DNA of 64,000 bases from Telluribacter humicola (GCF_017355935.1 NZ_JAFIQT010000001.1:2170001-2234000); one strand, 5' to 3'; positions 11,202 to 20,358 are shown, counted from the stretch's first letter. Translations and numbers: made by a program. The notes: generated from the sequence alone by a model not told the origin.

Positions 11202-13481
11202 ATGAATAACGATTCTGATCATATATCCAGCAGTGAAAAAAAACATACATTTTCTAATCTGCTATCCTTTTTTAGTGACCGCCGCGACAGCCATGAAGAA
11301 GGCAGGTTTATGCGCTCTGATGAGAAAGTAAATAACGTCATTGAGCAGAGCGATTTTATCAGCCGGGACCTTAGCTGGCTGCGATTCAACGAACGGGTGC
11401 TGGATCAGGCCCAGAACCCGGAGCGTAATGTGTTTGACCGCCTCAAGTTCCTGGCTATTACTTCATCTAATCTTGACGAATTCTTCACCATCCGGATAGG
11501 TAGTCTGTATAATTATCTAGATTACGGAAAGGAGCGGGTAGACTACTCAAGTCTGCGTGAGGTACCCTTTCGTAAAACGCTCTTCAAGGCGGCTCAGCAG
11601 TTTGTCAAAGAGCAACACGACTGTTACAATCAGCAACTGGTGCCTTTGTTTGAGGAGCACCGCTTTCGTCTGGCTAACATTGCAGATCTGGATGGAGAAG
11701 AACAGCAAAAGGTATCCGACTACTTTGATCGAACGGTATACCCGATGCTGACGCCCATGCTGTACGATTATACGCACGTGTTTCCGGTACTGCTGGCCAA
11801 GGTACTTATCTTTGGAGTCATCACACAGACTGCTGAAACTACCTCCGCCGACGATCGCAAGCTATCGTTTGTGCAGTTGCCTCCCAACCTGCCTCGGTTC
11901 TACGTTATCGAGCGTGACGAGGAGATCCTCTTCCTGCCCATCGAGAACATCGTGCGGGAGTACATCACTAAGCTGTACCGCAATGTTGATATTGTATCGG
12001 TGAATCTGTTCCGGATCATGCGGAATGGTGATTTTTCACTCGATGAAAGCGATGATATCGAAGCCGGATTGATCGATGAAATAAAGCAGAAAATCAAGAA
12101 TCGCCGGCTGGGTAGAGTAGTTCGGGTCGAGATAGAACCCGGACTGGATAATGAACTCCTTAACCTGCTCAAGAAGCGCTGGGAGATTGATGACTACAAC
12201 GTGTTCAGAACGGATGGATTCCTGGACTACACGGCTTTCTGGCAGATTATTAAACATCCGGAGTTCAAAGATCAGATTCCACCTATCCATCCTCCGGTAC
12301 CACCTCTGGGACTGGGCAAGGAGCGAAATAACGATATATTCGAAGTTATGCGGGAGCGGGACATTATGCTGCACCATCCCTACAACAACTTCGAACCGGT
12401 ACTGCAGCTCCTGGAGCAGGCTGCCGAAGATCCTAACGTTCTTTCTATCAAACTGACTATTTACCGGCTGGCCAAGAAGTCACGGGTAACTGAGGCCCTG
12501 CTGCGGGCTGCCGAAAACGGCAAGCACGTAGCGGTACTCTTTGAAGTAAAAGCACGCTTTGACGAGGAAAATAATATCCGGGAGGCGCAGCGTCTGCAGA
12601 AGGCTGGCTGTTTTGTGATCTATGGTATTGGGCTCCTGAAAACACATACCAAGCTGCTGCTCATCGTCCGCAACGAAGGGGACCGGGTAGTGCGCTATGC
12701 GCATATGTCCAGCGGGAATTATAATGAAGAAACCTCCCGCCTCTATACCGATATAGGTATCCTGACCACCAACGAAGAGTATACCCATGATATCTCCGAG
12801 TTTTTTAACGTTATCACCGGCCATTCGTTGCCCAGCGAATACCGGAACCTGATCACGGCTCCCCGGGATATGCGCAAAAAGCTCATTGAACTGATTACCT
12901 GCGAAGCTGACAATGCCCGGCAGGGACTTGACAGTGGTATATGTATCAAGATCAATTCGCTGGAAGACCGCGAGGTGATCGAAGAGCTATACAAAGCCTC
13001 GCAGGCCGGAGTAAAAATACGGCTTATCGTAAGAGGAATCTGCTGTCTGCGGCCAGGTCGCAATGGACTAAGCGAAAACATTACGGTACGCTCCATCGTA
13101 GGTGATTTTCTGGAACATTCGCGCCTGTTTTACTTCCACAATAATGGTAATCCGCTGGTGTACGGTGGTAGTGCCGACGTCATGGTTCGTAGCTTTGACC
13201 GGCGTATAGAGTCGCTGTTTGCTCTGGTGGATGAGCGTGTGCGGCAGGAGGCCATTCATATGCTGGCCTACAACCTGCGCGACAACGTCAATGCCTATGA
13301 GCTTAAAGAAGATGGCTCGTACATAAAGTGTACCGAAGACAGCCAGAACAATCCATTTAATATTCACAAGGAGTTCTTCAATGTTACGATGGAGGAAGTG
13401 ATGGAGGCCAGGCTTTTTGGACCTGATATTGCCGACCCAACGGACACCGTATGTAATATTGCTACTGAGAAAGAGGAATAG
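11202..13481 (+). CDS. ppk1: Polyphosphate kinase 1
   Basis: PPK1 reversibly transfers the terminal phosphate of ATP to inorganic polyphosphate. The core is typical: the N-terminal part begins at FISRDLSWLRFNERVLDQA, and the two phospholipase-D-like catalytic domains hold the conserved histidine segments YAHMSSGNYNEETSRLYTD and RSIVGDFLEHSRLFYF. The 759-residue version has about 50 extra hydrophilic residues before the conserved start; the ATG at 11310 (MRSDEKVNN) would give a more usual length of about 723 and is an equally plausible start. The gene stands alone, and no exopolyphosphatase gene is adjacent. It ends at a long bidirectional terminator. Confidence 0.95.
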   Translation: MNNDSDHISSSEKKHTFSNLLSFFSDRRDSHEEGRFMRSDEKVNNVIEQSDFISRDLSWLRFNERVLDQAQNPERNVFDRLKFLAITSSNLDEFFTIRIGSLYNYLDYGKERVDYSSLREVPFRKTLFKAAQQFVKEQHDCYNQQLVPLFEEHRFRLANIADLDGEEQQKVSDYFDRTVYPMLTPMLYDYTHVFPVLLAKVLIFGVITQTAETTSADDRKLSFVQLPPNLPRFYVIERDEEILFLPIENIVREYITKLYRNVDIVSVNLFRIMRNGDFSLDESDDIEAGLIDEIKQKIKNRRLGRVVRVEIEPGLDNELLNLLKKRWEIDDYNVFRTDGFLDYTAFWQIIKHPEFKDQIPPIHPPVPPLGLGKERNNDIFEVMRERDIMLHHPYNNFEPVLQLLEQAAEDPNVLSIKLTIYRLAKKSRVTEALLRAAENGKHVAVLFEVKARFDEENNIREAQRLQKAGCFVIYGIGLLKTHTKLLLIVRNEGDRVVRYAHMSSGNYNEETSRLYTDIGILTTNEEYTHDISEFFNVITGHSLPSEYRNLITAPRDMRKKLIELITCEADNARQGLDSGICIKINSLEDREVIEELYKASQAGVKIRLIVRGICCLRPGRNGLSENITVRSIVGDFLEHSRLFYFHNNGNPLVYGGSADVMVRSFDRRIESLFALVDERVRQEAIHMLAYNLRDNVNAYELKEDGSYIKCTEDSQNNPFNIHKEFFNVTMEEVMEARLFGPDIADPTDTVCNIATEKEE

Positions 13482-13500
13482 GAAAAGCATATAAATATAT

Positions 13501-13549
13501 ACCAATAAAAAGGCCAGCAGGGAGTATTCCTGCTGGCCTTTTTATTGGT
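13501..13549. terminator. Bidirectional terminator between ppk1 and DUF4870 gene
   Basis: A perfect 21-base inverted repeat (13501-13521 with 13529-13549, 7-base loop) has A-rich and T-rich outer arms around a GGCCAGCAGG core. It lies between convergent genes and can stop transcription from both sides. Confidence 0.85.
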
Positions 13550-13556
13550 AGTATGT

Positions 13557-14048
13557 CTACTTCATAAATCGGAATGAAAAAGGGTAGCGGTATACACTGC
13601 CATTGTTTGCCCTCACACTACCAACGATCATGAGAATAATGGCCACCAGCATAATCAGAAAGTAAACCACACCTACTATAATACCGGTACCTACCATACC
13701 CATTACACCCGCACCGGATGCCGCTTCGTTGCCAGTAGTGCTTCCCATCAGCATACTAATCATTGACCCTCCAAAGAAAAACATGGAAATAATAAGGATG
13801 GCAAAACCGAGTATAGTAAGGGTAATCTGGAAATTGATAGATTCAATGCCGTTGGCTCTAGCAAAGGTACTTTTGTCACGATACATGTAGTACAAGCCTA
13901 CTGCTACTATGAGACTCAGGAAAGGAATAGGTATAAAAACATTGAGCAAAATAGCCAGTAAAGGGCCCAGATGCATCCACATACCTAGGGAATGATCGTC
14001 GGAGCTGCTTTCATGAGGCGTAGAGGACGAATACGGCTGGTTTTCCAT
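13557..14048 (-). CDS. DUF4870 (Tic20-like) membrane protein
   Basis: This is a small inner-membrane protein of 163 residues with three to four hydrophobic segments. The conserved DUF4870 pattern is visible: MWMHLGPLLAILLNVFIP near the N-terminus, ANGIESINFQITL in the middle and SVRANNGSVYRYPFSFRF at the end. The soluble N-terminal 25 residues are Ser-rich and poorly conserved. The family has no assigned biochemical function. It is convergent with ppk1, divergent from the nucleoside transporter gene, and probably monocistronic. Confidence 0.85.
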   Translation of the reverse strand: MENQPYSSSTPHESSSDDHSLGMWMHLGPLLAILLNVFIPIPFLSLIVAVGLYYMYRDKSTFARANGIESINFQITLTILGFAILIISMFFFGGSMISMLMGSTTGNEAASGAGVMGMVGTGIIVGVVYFLIMLVAIILMIVGSVRANNGSVYRYPFSFRFMK

Positions 14049-14139
14049 GAGTATGAATTAGTTAAAGGTTTAGTGAGCATATTGAAATATACAAAGAAAA
14101 TGATATAACACAAATTCAGATAGATAGGTCAAAATTGCC

Positions 14140-14147
14140 TAATTTTG
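14140..14147 (+). promoter_or_regulatory. Candidate -7 promoter element for CNT transporter gene
   Basis: TAATTTTG matches the Bacteroidota -7 consensus TAnnTTTG exactly, 31 bases before the ATG at 14179. No clear -33 TTG is present at the expected distance. Confidence 0.35.
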
Positions 14148-14178
14148 CGGCTTCGTGGCTTTTAATAACTGATCATTG

Positions 14179-15417
14179 ATGGAAAGATTAACCGGGTTAA
14201 TTGGTGTAGTACTTATTTTGGGAATAGCTTATGCGTTATCGAATAATCGTAAAGCAATAAATTTCAGAACAGTTGGTGTTGGATTAGGGCTTCAGTTTGG
14301 ATTGGCAGTATTTATTCTAAGAACAGAAACAGGACAGGCAGTTTTTAAGTGGTTGGGCGAAAAAGTACAAAAACTGCTCTCTTTCTCCGATCAGGGAGCG
14401 GACTTCGTATTTGGTACATTGGTTCGCAGCGATCAGATGCGCAGAGCCTTTGGTGAGGGGAATGATTATATATTTTTCTTCAAGGTAATACCTACTATTA
14501 TTTTCGTGGCAGTACTGGTCAACATGTTGTATCACATTGGTATCATGCAGCGTGTGATTGGTGTCATCGCCAGAGGTGTATACTGGTTGATGGGTGTTAG
14601 TGGTGCCGAGGCCCTTTCCAACGTAGCCAGTACATTTGTGGGGCAGGTAGAGGCGCAGATCATGATCAAGCCGTACCTGAAAGGGATGACAAACTCCGAA
14701 CTAATGGCATCGATGTCAGGTAGTTTTGCCTGTATTGCCGGTGGGGTGATGGCCGTATATATCTCTCTGGGAGTACCTGCACCCTACCTGATAGCGGCTA
14801 GCTTAATGGCGGCTCCGGGAGCGTTGGTTATTTCCAAAATTGTTTATCCCGAAACAGAAGTGTCTGAGACAAAAGGCGCTGTAAAACTAGAGATCAAGAA
14901 AACGCACGCCAACCTGCTCGACGCGATCGCCGCCGGTGCCAGTGAAGGTCTGAAAGTAGGATTTAACGTGATAGCAATGCTGATTGGTTTTATCGCCTTG
15001 GTAGCCCTGTTTGATTACATACTTGGACTGGTAGGAGGTTGGTTTTCGTTCCCTGAACTAAGCATGAACTACTTACTGGGTAAGGTATTTTCTGTATTTG
15101 CATGGGCAATGGGTGTGCCTTCTAAGGACGTGGAAGTAGCTGGCGCTCTGATGGGTACCAAGATGGTAATCAATGAGTTTGTGGCTTACCTGGATCTTGT
15201 TAAAGTGAAAGAAACACTAGACCCAAAGACCCTTGTCATTACCAGTTTTGCCCTTTGTGGATTTGCCAACTTCAGTTCAATCGCGATTCAGGTAGGAGGT
15301 ATTGGCGAGCTGGCCCCTTCACGTCGTTCTGATCTGGCACGTCTGGGCTTTAAGGCTTTGATATGCGGTACACTGGCCTCTTATATGTCAGCTACCCTGG
15401 CTGGTATTCTGATGTAA
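14179..15417 (+). CDS. Concentrative nucleoside transporter (NupC/CNT family)
   Basis: This inner-membrane protein of about 412 residues has eight or more hydrophobic segments. It imports nucleosides by symport with H+ or Na+. Family signatures are visible: the Gate-domain region MGVSGAEALSNVASTFVGQVEAQIMI, then MASMSGSFACIAGGVMAVYISLG, and the C-terminal ALCGFANFSSIAIQVGGIGELAPSRRSDLARLG. The ATG at 14179 is preferred over the overlapping TTG at 14176. The gene is flanked by a candidate promoter and a bidirectional terminator and appears monocistronic. Which nucleosides it prefers cannot be told from sequence alone. Confidence 0.93.
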   Translation: MERLTGLIGVVLILGIAYALSNNRKAINFRTVGVGLGLQFGLAVFILRTETGQAVFKWLGEKVQKLLSFSDQGADFVFGTLVRSDQMRRAFGEGNDYIFFFKVIPTIIFVAVLVNMLYHIGIMQRVIGVIARGVYWLMGVSGAEALSNVASTFVGQVEAQIMIKPYLKGMTNSELMASMSGSFACIAGGVMAVYISLGVPAPYLIAASLMAAPGALVISKIVYPETEVSETKGAVKLEIKKTHANLLDAIAAGASEGLKVGFNVIAMLIGFIALVALFDYILGLVGGWFSFPELSMNYLLGKVFSVFAWAMGVPSKDVEVAGALMGTKMVINEFVAYLDLVKVKETLDPKTLVITSFALCGFANFSSIAIQVGGIGELAPSRRSDLARLGFKALICGTLASYMSATLAGILM

Positions 15418-15437
15418 AGAATCAGGAACAGTAGTAT

Positions 15438-15475
15438 AAAAAAGCCTCCTACGACTAATCGCAGGAGGCTTTTTT
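15438..15475. terminator. Bidirectional terminator between CNT gene and sppA
   Basis: A 13-base perfect stem (AAAAAAGCCTCCT at 15438-15450 with AGGAGGCTTTTTT at 15463-15475) between convergent genes. Confidence 0.85.
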
Positions 15476-15496
15476 ACTTTAATTATTTATCAGATA

Positions 15497-17263
15497 TTAC
15501 TGAATCTTTAATTCATAAGGCAGGCGTGCCTGCATACCTTCCATACGCATCACCTGCTGGTACATCTTAACATACGGTGCCAGTTCTCCCAGGTGTTTGG
15601 CCAGTACTTTTTCTTCTGAATTGCCAGTAAGTTTACCCAGGATATCTTCGAATGGATTGATCTTTTCAGGATAGAAACGAACGCGGTAATCTCCCTCTGT
15701 GAGTTTAGCCGATTTGGCAGCTATCTGAATTGCTTCATCCAGACCTCCCAGTACATCTACCAGACCGTTTGCCTTGGCTTCAACTCCGGACCATACACGG
15801 CCCTGAGCCAGTTCGCGCAGCCTCTCAACCGGCATGTTACGGCCTTCGGCAGCTTTGCGGGTAAAGGTATAGTAGCCTTCGTTAACGCTCTTCTGGAACA
15901 TGTCCTTTTCAAACTCAGTCATTTCACGCGTAACGGTAGGCCAGTCGGCGTGCTTGTTGGTCTTGACGCGGTCAAAAGTAACCCCCAACTTGTTATTCAT
16001 AAAGTCTTCCACGTTGAAGAGCAGTGCGAATATACCAATAGACCCAGTGATGGTATTAGGCTGGGCTACAATGGTATCGCAGGCCATAGCTATGTAGTAG
16101 CCTCCCGAGGCAGCCATGTCGGACATAGAAGCTATGACGGGCTTTTTCTTAGCCGTAAGCTGTACTTCACGCCATATCACATCCGAGGCCAGTGAACTAC
16201 CTCCGGGTGAGTTGATCCGTAGTACGACCGCTTTTATCTTATCGTTTTCACGCGCTTTTTTAAGCTCTTTGACCAGCTTTTCAGAACTGATTACACCTTC
16301 GCTACCTTCACCGGATACGATCTCTCCTTCGGCCACCAGTACAGCGATACGATTATTGAAATCACCCGGCTGGGCTTTGTGGTCGGCTTTAAGGTACTTA
16401 TCGATGGATACGTAGCTGATATCTTTTTTGTCATCCAGCTTTATTTCCCGGCGCAACGCAGTTTCAAATTCATCCTGGTAGCCCAGGTGAGTAACCAGCT
16501 TGGTTTCAAGCGCCGATGTAGGATTACGAATGCTCAGCGAATCCGCCAGATCAAGCAGGCGGGTGGGGGAGAGCTTACGGGCTGTGGCTATATTATTGAT
16601 AAAATGACCATTGATCGCCTGTAAGAGCTCGGCTGTTTGCTTTTTGCTGGCTTCGCTCATGTCTTTGCGTGAGAACATCTCTATGGCGCTCTTGAACTCA
16701 CCTACTCTGAATACAACTGGCTTAATGTCCAGCTTATCGAAAGTCCCCTTGTAGAATTCATATTCCGCCGACAGACCGTTCCACTCCATGGCTCCGGCCG
16801 GGTTGAGGTAGATCTTATCAGCTACTGAGGCCAGGTAGTACCCCTTTTCGCTGTAGTACTCACCATAAGTATATACAAACTTATTTGATTTCTTAAACTC
16901 AATGAGTTCGTTCCGGATCTCTTCCAGGGTAGCCCAGCCGGCGGTAGGAGACTCTACTTTGAGGTATACCCCTTTTACATTATCATCTTCACGAGCGTAG
17001 GTAAGAGCGGCACGTATATCTTTGAGCCCTATAACATCCTTTGGATTGAAGAAAGGACCGCCGAAGTCAGAAAATGGATTCTCAACGCCGACTTCCTGAA
17101 CGGGTTTATTCAGATCAATTTTCAGAACAGAATTGTCATTTATGACAACTTTATCATCCGATGAAAACAGCGAACCTATACCAATCAGCAGGAAGAGGGA
17201 TAAGAAAGAAAAAAGAAAGATACCCACTACGGTAGCGAGTACGTACTTCAGAAATTGTAACAT
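15497..17263 (-). CDS. sppA: Signal peptide peptidase SppA, 67-kDa type
   Basis: SppA is a membrane-anchored Ser/Lys-dyad protease that degrades cleaved signal peptides. This 588-residue protein has one N-terminal membrane anchor (about residues 8-33) followed by tandem peptidase S49 domains. The candidate general base is Lys191 in VGEFKSAIEMF of the first domain, and the nucleophile is Ser387 in AASGGYYIA of the second; NSPGGSS at 351-357 is the oxyanion region. The double-domain length is like the E. coli enzyme and unlike the half-length archaeal and Bacillus type. It is divergent from sixA, with a 216-base region between them. Confidence 0.95.
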   Translation of the reverse strand: MLQFLKYVLATVVGIFLFSFLSLFLLIGIGSLFSSDDKVVINDNSVLKIDLNKPVQEVGVENPFSDFGGPFFNPKDVIGLKDIRAALTYAREDDNVKGVYLKVESPTAGWATLEEIRNELIEFKKSNKFVYTYGEYYSEKGYYLASVADKIYLNPAGAMEWNGLSAEYEFYKGTFDKLDIKPVVFRVGEFKSAIEMFSRKDMSEASKKQTAELLQAINGHFINNIATARKLSPTRLLDLADSLSIRNPTSALETKLVTHLGYQDEFETALRREIKLDDKKDISYVSIDKYLKADHKAQPGDFNNRIAVLVAEGEIVSGEGSEGVISSEKLVKELKKARENDKIKAVVLRINSPGGSSLASDVIWREVQLTAKKKPVIASMSDMAASGGYYIAMACDTIVAQPNTITGSIGIFALLFNVEDFMNNKLGVTFDRVKTNKHADWPTVTREMTEFEKDMFQKSVNEGYYTFTRKAAEGRNMPVERLRELAQGRVWSGVEAKANGLVDVLGGLDEAIQIAAKSAKLTEGDYRVRFYPEKINPFEDILGKLTGNSEEKVLAKHLGELAPYVKMYQQVMRMEGMQARLPYELKIQ

Positions 17264-17446
17264 AACTAAGTCTGTACTAAAGGATAGTTTTTATTTGGTA
17301 TAGTAATTGAACAAAAATAGTAATTAATTCCTCCCTAAATGAGTTAGAATTTAGGCAAAGGTTTATAAAGAGTTACAAGCGGTAAAATAGAAGTACCAGT
17401 ATACTTAAAGCTGATTTAGATCCGGTACAGGATAACTTTACGTGTA

Positions 17447-17454
17447 TAGATTTG
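17447..17454 (+). promoter_or_regulatory. Candidate -7 promoter element for sixA
   Basis: TAGATTTG is an exact TAnnTTTG match, 26 bases before the sixA ATG. The expected -33 TTG is not evident. Confidence 0.35.
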
Positions 17455-17479
17455 TTGTATAATTGCCAAAAAATTATCT

Positions 17480-17986
17480 ATGAAGAAAACGCTTTACTTA
17501 GTTCGTCATGCGCATACAGAAGATCGTGCTCCCATGTTCAAGGATTTTGAACGTGAGCTGACCGGTAGGGGAGTAATGGACGCAGCAAGAATGGGCCGAC
17601 ATCTGGCTCAACAGGAAATAACCGTCAATAGGATCGTGACCAGTAGCGCCGTACGGGCTTACCAAACGGCCAAGGTCATGGCCGAGCAGCTGCATTTTGA
17701 TGTGGATGCCATCGAAAGTTGGGATAACCTGTATGATGGCGGCCCCCAGGCGTACCTCAAGGCAATCAACGCCACTCCCGAAGACTGTCAGTGGCTGATG
17801 TTGTGTGGGCACAATCCGGACATATCGTATTTTGCAGAATATCTCACCCGCTCGGATGTAGGGTCCATGGAGAAGGGAAGTGTGGCGATTTTTGAATTTG
17901 AAGATCTGAACTGGGCAGAGGTGTCCGGCAAAACAGGTACCTTTGTGAGATACGAATCTCCTAAACAATTCAGAGATAAGCATTAA
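17480..17986 (+). CDS. sixA: SixA-like phosphohistidine phosphatase
   Basis: This cytosolic histidine-phosphatase-superfamily protein has 168 residues. The catalytic RHx motif is near the N-terminus (LVRHAHTED, nucleophile His10), followed by the SixA pattern DFERELTGRGVMDAARMG, the arginine region SSAVRAYQTA, and the second histidine in LMLCGHNPDIS. SixA removes phosphate from histidine residues of phosphorelay or phosphotransferase proteins; here the partner is unknown. The next gene, a small membrane protein, starts 3 bases after the stop, so the two are almost certainly cotranscribed and perhaps translationally coupled. Confidence 0.88.
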   Translation: MKKTLYLVRHAHTEDRAPMFKDFERELTGRGVMDAARMGRHLAQQEITVNRIVTSSAVRAYQTAKVMAEQLHFDVDAIESWDNLYDGGPQAYLKAINATPEDCQWLMLCGHNPDISYFAEYLTRSDVGSMEKGSVAIFEFEDLNWAEVSGKTGTFVRYESPKQFRDKH

Positions 17987-17989
17987 GGT

Positions 17990-18205
17990 ATGGCTGAACC
18001 TAACCGTAACCGTAAGATATTCATTGCCGTTTTTATAGTATTTACGCTGCTGATAGCTTTGCTTACCATCGATATGGCACGAAGGACTACAGCACCCTGG
18101 AACAAACCAAAGCAACTGGAACGGGCCCTACCGGGAGCTCTGCCTTCTTCGGATACTATCCTGCTTGATTCTATACTGGGTGGCGATAACATAAAGGATA
18201 GCTGA
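17990..18205 (+). CDS. Small single-pass membrane protein downstream of sixA
   Basis: This 71-residue protein has a basic N-terminus (MAEPNRNRK), one hydrophobic segment (about residues 10-28) and a soluble tail with PWNKPKQ and acidic residues. It starts 3 bases after the sixA stop and is followed by a terminator, which supports it being real. I do not recognise a family. By the positive-inside rule the N-terminus should be cytosolic and the tail periplasmic. An overlapping open frame on the opposite strand is rejected. Confidence 0.65.
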   Translation: MAEPNRNRKIFIAVFIVFTLLIALLTIDMARRTTAPWNKPKQLERALPGALPSSDTILLDSILGGDNIKDS

Positions 18206-18234
18206 TACTACCTTACGCGCTAATCTCTTACAAA

Positions 18235-18266
18235 AAAGCCCCATATCCTGCCGGATGTGGGGCTTT
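18235..18266. terminator. Bidirectional terminator between sixA pair and SDR gene
   Basis: A 14-base stem with one G-U pair (AAAGCCCCATATCC at 18235-18248 with GGATGTGGGGCTTT at 18253-18266) between convergent genes. Confidence 0.8.
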
Positions 18267-18285
18267 GATATGGTTAGATACCAGA

Positions 18286-19143
18286 TTACCCATTCACAAC
18301 CCGGCCACCATTGGGGTGAAGTACCTGACCGGTCATGTACGAGGCATCCTCACTGGCCAGGAATACGTAGCAGGTAGCTACTTCGCAGGGTTGTCCGGGG
18401 CGTCCGAGCGGAGTGTTCTGTCCAAAGCTGGCTACCTTTTCCTCGTTAAAGGTAGCCGGGATCAGAGGCGTCCAGATGGGACCCGGAGCTACGGCATTGA
18501 TACGTATACCTTTTTCGGCCAGATTTTTCGATAGTGAACGGGTAAAGGCTACGATCGCTCCCTTGGTGGAGGAGTAGTCCAGTAGCTGAGGACTACCTTC
18601 ATAAGCGGTAACAGACGTAGTATTGATAACATTATCCCCTTCCTGCATGTGCTTTAAAGCGGCTTGTGTAAAGTGGAAGAACGAGAATATGTTCGTGGTA
18701 AAGGTAGCAGTCAGCTGTTCGGCAGTAATCTCTTCTAGTTCTTCTTTGGGATGTTGCTCTGCGGCATTATTCACTAGAATATTCAACTTACCAAACTCCT
18801 GTACCGTTCTTTGTACAGATTCTTTACAGAATGATTCATTCCTGATATCGCCGGGTAGCAGCAGGCACTTCCGGCCTTCGGCTTCTACCATCTGCTTTGT
18901 TTTTTGGGCGTCCTGATCTTCCTCCAGGTACACAATGGCTACATCAGCGCCTTCGCGGGCAAAATGTACCGCTACTGACCGACCAATTCCACTATCACCA
19001 CCCGTAATCAGGGCTACTTTTCCTTCCAGTTTTCCACTTCCCCGGTAGCTGTCCCGTATCACAACCGGTTGGGGATCCATCTGCGCTTCAATACCGGGTT
19101 GTTTGGACTGCGTCTGTCCTTTCACTTCTTCTGGTAAGTTCAT
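18286..19143 (-). CDS. Short-chain dehydrogenase/reductase (YdaD/YhdF-like)
   Basis: This 285-residue NAD(P)-dependent oxidoreductase has a Rossmann motif (ALITGGDSGIGRSVA), the NNAAEQHP segment, the catalytic Ser of NTTSVTAYEG and the YSSTKGAI Tyr/Lys pair. The N-terminal extension with QPGIEAQMDPQP ahead of the fold is typical of the general-stress SDR subgroup often labelled glucose 1-dehydrogenase-like. The ATG at 19143 (MNLPEEVKGQTQ) is used; an in-frame start 105 bases upstream would add residues with no family similarity. The substrate is unknown. The gene lies downstream of xerD on the same strand with a 176-base gap holding a short tandem repeat. Confidence 0.88.
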   Translation of the reverse strand: MNLPEEVKGQTQSKQPGIEAQMDPQPVVIRDSYRGSGKLEGKVALITGGDSGIGRSVAVHFAREGADVAIVYLEEDQDAQKTKQMVEAEGRKCLLLPGDIRNESFCKESVQRTVQEFGKLNILVNNAAEQHPKEELEEITAEQLTATFTTNIFSFFHFTQAALKHMQEGDNVINTTSVTAYEGSPQLLDYSSTKGAIVAFTRSLSKNLAEKGIRINAVAPGPIWTPLIPATFNEEKVASFGQNTPLGRPGQPCEVATCYVFLASEDASYMTGQVLHPNGGRVVNG

Positions 19144-19213
19144 GAGTAGTCTAAGGTTTAGAATTATAATTTTCGTACAACCTTGACTATCATAAAAAAC
19201 ACGTACCAAGGGG

Positions 19214-19239
19214 CAGTGACCAATGTTCAGTGACCAATG
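19214..19239. repeat. Short tandem repeat (CAGTGACCAATG x2)
   Basis: Two perfect copies of a 12-base unit are separated by TT in the gap between xerD and the SDR gene. It resembles other short-period intergenic tracts in this window. Confidence 0.7.
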
Positions 19240-19319
19240 AGCGGCCACCGTAGTGGCGATTTAGGCTCTCCCTGCCCCTTTACTTTCCTCCCTTCCTCCT
19301 TAAATCCTTTCCTCCTCTA

Positions 19320-20216
19320 CTAAGCCCTTGGATGGAATTCGGTGATGACTTGACGGAGGTAGTCGCGGTCGAGGTGGGTGTAGATTTCCGTAGTGGTGAT
19401 GGACTCGTGGCCCAGCATCTCCTGCACTGCCCGCAGGCTGGCGCCACCCTCTACCAGGTGAGTAGCAAATGAATGACGGAAGGTATGAGGGCTGACGTTC
19501 TTACTGATACCCGCCACTGCTGCTATATCTTTGATAATCATGAACACCATGACGCGTGATAACTGCCCGCCCCGTTTATTTAGGAACAGGATATCTTCGC
19601 TGTCCTTCTTGACGTCCAGGTGCGATCGTACGTGGTCGAGGTAGAGCTGGGTGTACTTGATGGCATCACGGCCAATGGGTACCAACCGTACCTTATCGCC
19701 TTTACCCAGTATACGCAAAAAGCCCACGTCGAAGTGGCAGTTGGTCAGTTGCAGGTTGACCAGTTCCGACACCCGCAGACCACAACTGTACAGTACTTCC
19801 AGCATGGCGCGGTTGCGGGTACCTTCGGGGGTAGAGTGGTCAATGGCTTCCAGCATCCGCTCGATCTCCGGATAGCTTAATACATCGGGTAGCTTGCGGG
19901 GCAGGCGGGGTGACTCGATCAGTTCCGTCGGGTCTTGGGTAATGGCGTTCTCTACCATCAGGTACTTAAAGAAGGCCTTAATGCCTGATAGTAACCTGGC
20001 CTGTGAATGGGCCGAAAGACCCAGTTCGGTAAGGTACTTAAGGAAACCCAGCAGGTGTTCTTCTGTGATATCCTTAGGGGAGGTGGCCACTCCCGTCAGC
20101 TCGGCGTACTCACTCAACTTTTCGGCATCGTGTACATAGGCCTGCACCGAATTGTCCGACAGGGAGCGCTCAAGCCGGAGGTAATTTTTAAAATGTTTGA
20201 TGTAGCTTTGCCACAT
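19320..20216 (-). CDS. xerD: XerD-type tyrosine recombinase
   Basis: This 298-residue integrase-family recombinase probably resolves chromosome dimers at dif. It has an N-terminal SAM-like core-binding domain (about 1-90) and a catalytic domain with every active residue: Arg148 (CGLRVSEL), Lys172 (LGKGDKVR), His244 and Arg247 (HTFRHSFATHL), His270 (LGHESITTTEIY) and nucleophile Tyr279. The length, the LVEGGASLRAVQEMLGH segment and the absence of adjacent phage or transposon genes point to the housekeeping Xer enzyme and not a mobile-element integrase. Whether it is XerD or XerC cannot be settled here. It is divergent from aroQ, and both starts are preceded by related heptad-like leader tracts. 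Confidence 0.9.
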   Translation of the reverse strand: MWQSYIKHFKNYLRLERSLSDNSVQAYVHDAEKLSEYAELTGVATSPKDITEEHLLGFLKYLTELGLSAHSQARLLSGIKAFFKYLMVENAITQDPTELIESPRLPRKLPDVLSYPEIERMLEAIDHSTPEGTRNRAMLEVLYSCGLRVSELVNLQLTNCHFDVGFLRILGKGDKVRLVPIGRDAIKYTQLYLDHVRSHLDVKKDSEDILFLNKRGGQLSRVMVFMIIKDIAAVAGISKNVSPHTFRHSFATHLVEGGASLRAVQEMLGHESITTTEIYTHLDRDYLRQVITEFHPRA

Positions 20217-20262
20217 GAGAGCTGTTAGCTTTTAGGTGTTAGTAGTTAGCTGAGTTAGCTGA
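20217..20262 (-). repeat. Heptad-like AGCTAAC leader tract upstream of xerD
   Basis: Read on the minus strand, the bases before the xerD ATG are a G-poor tract built from AGCTAAC-like units (AGCTAACTCAGCTAACTAC, then AACACCTAAAAGCTAACAGC), ending 3 bases before the start codon. Confidence 0.6.
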
Positions 20263-20324
20263 TTGGTCTGCCACCAAGTGTGATGGAAAGTAGCAAAATG
20301 GATTCATTCCTGCACCAGAATTAC

Positions 20325-20358
20325 AAAGCTAATAGCTAAAAGCTAATACCTAACAACT
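20325..20358 (+). repeat. Heptad-like AGCTAA leader tract upstream of aroQ
   Basis: AAAGCTAATAGCTAAAAGC continues into TAATACCTAACAACTA and ends 4 bases before the aroQ ATG. It is in the same sense orientation to its gene as the tract before xerD. Confidence 0.6.

Noticed and set aside
18265-18534. Plus-strand open frame opposite the SDR gene
   Set aside because: The SDR on the minus strand has all family motifs; this frame is its shadow.
19320-20216. Integrase of a mobile element
   Set aside because: Length and motifs fit housekeeping XerD/XerC, and no attachment sites, phage or transposon genes are adjacent.
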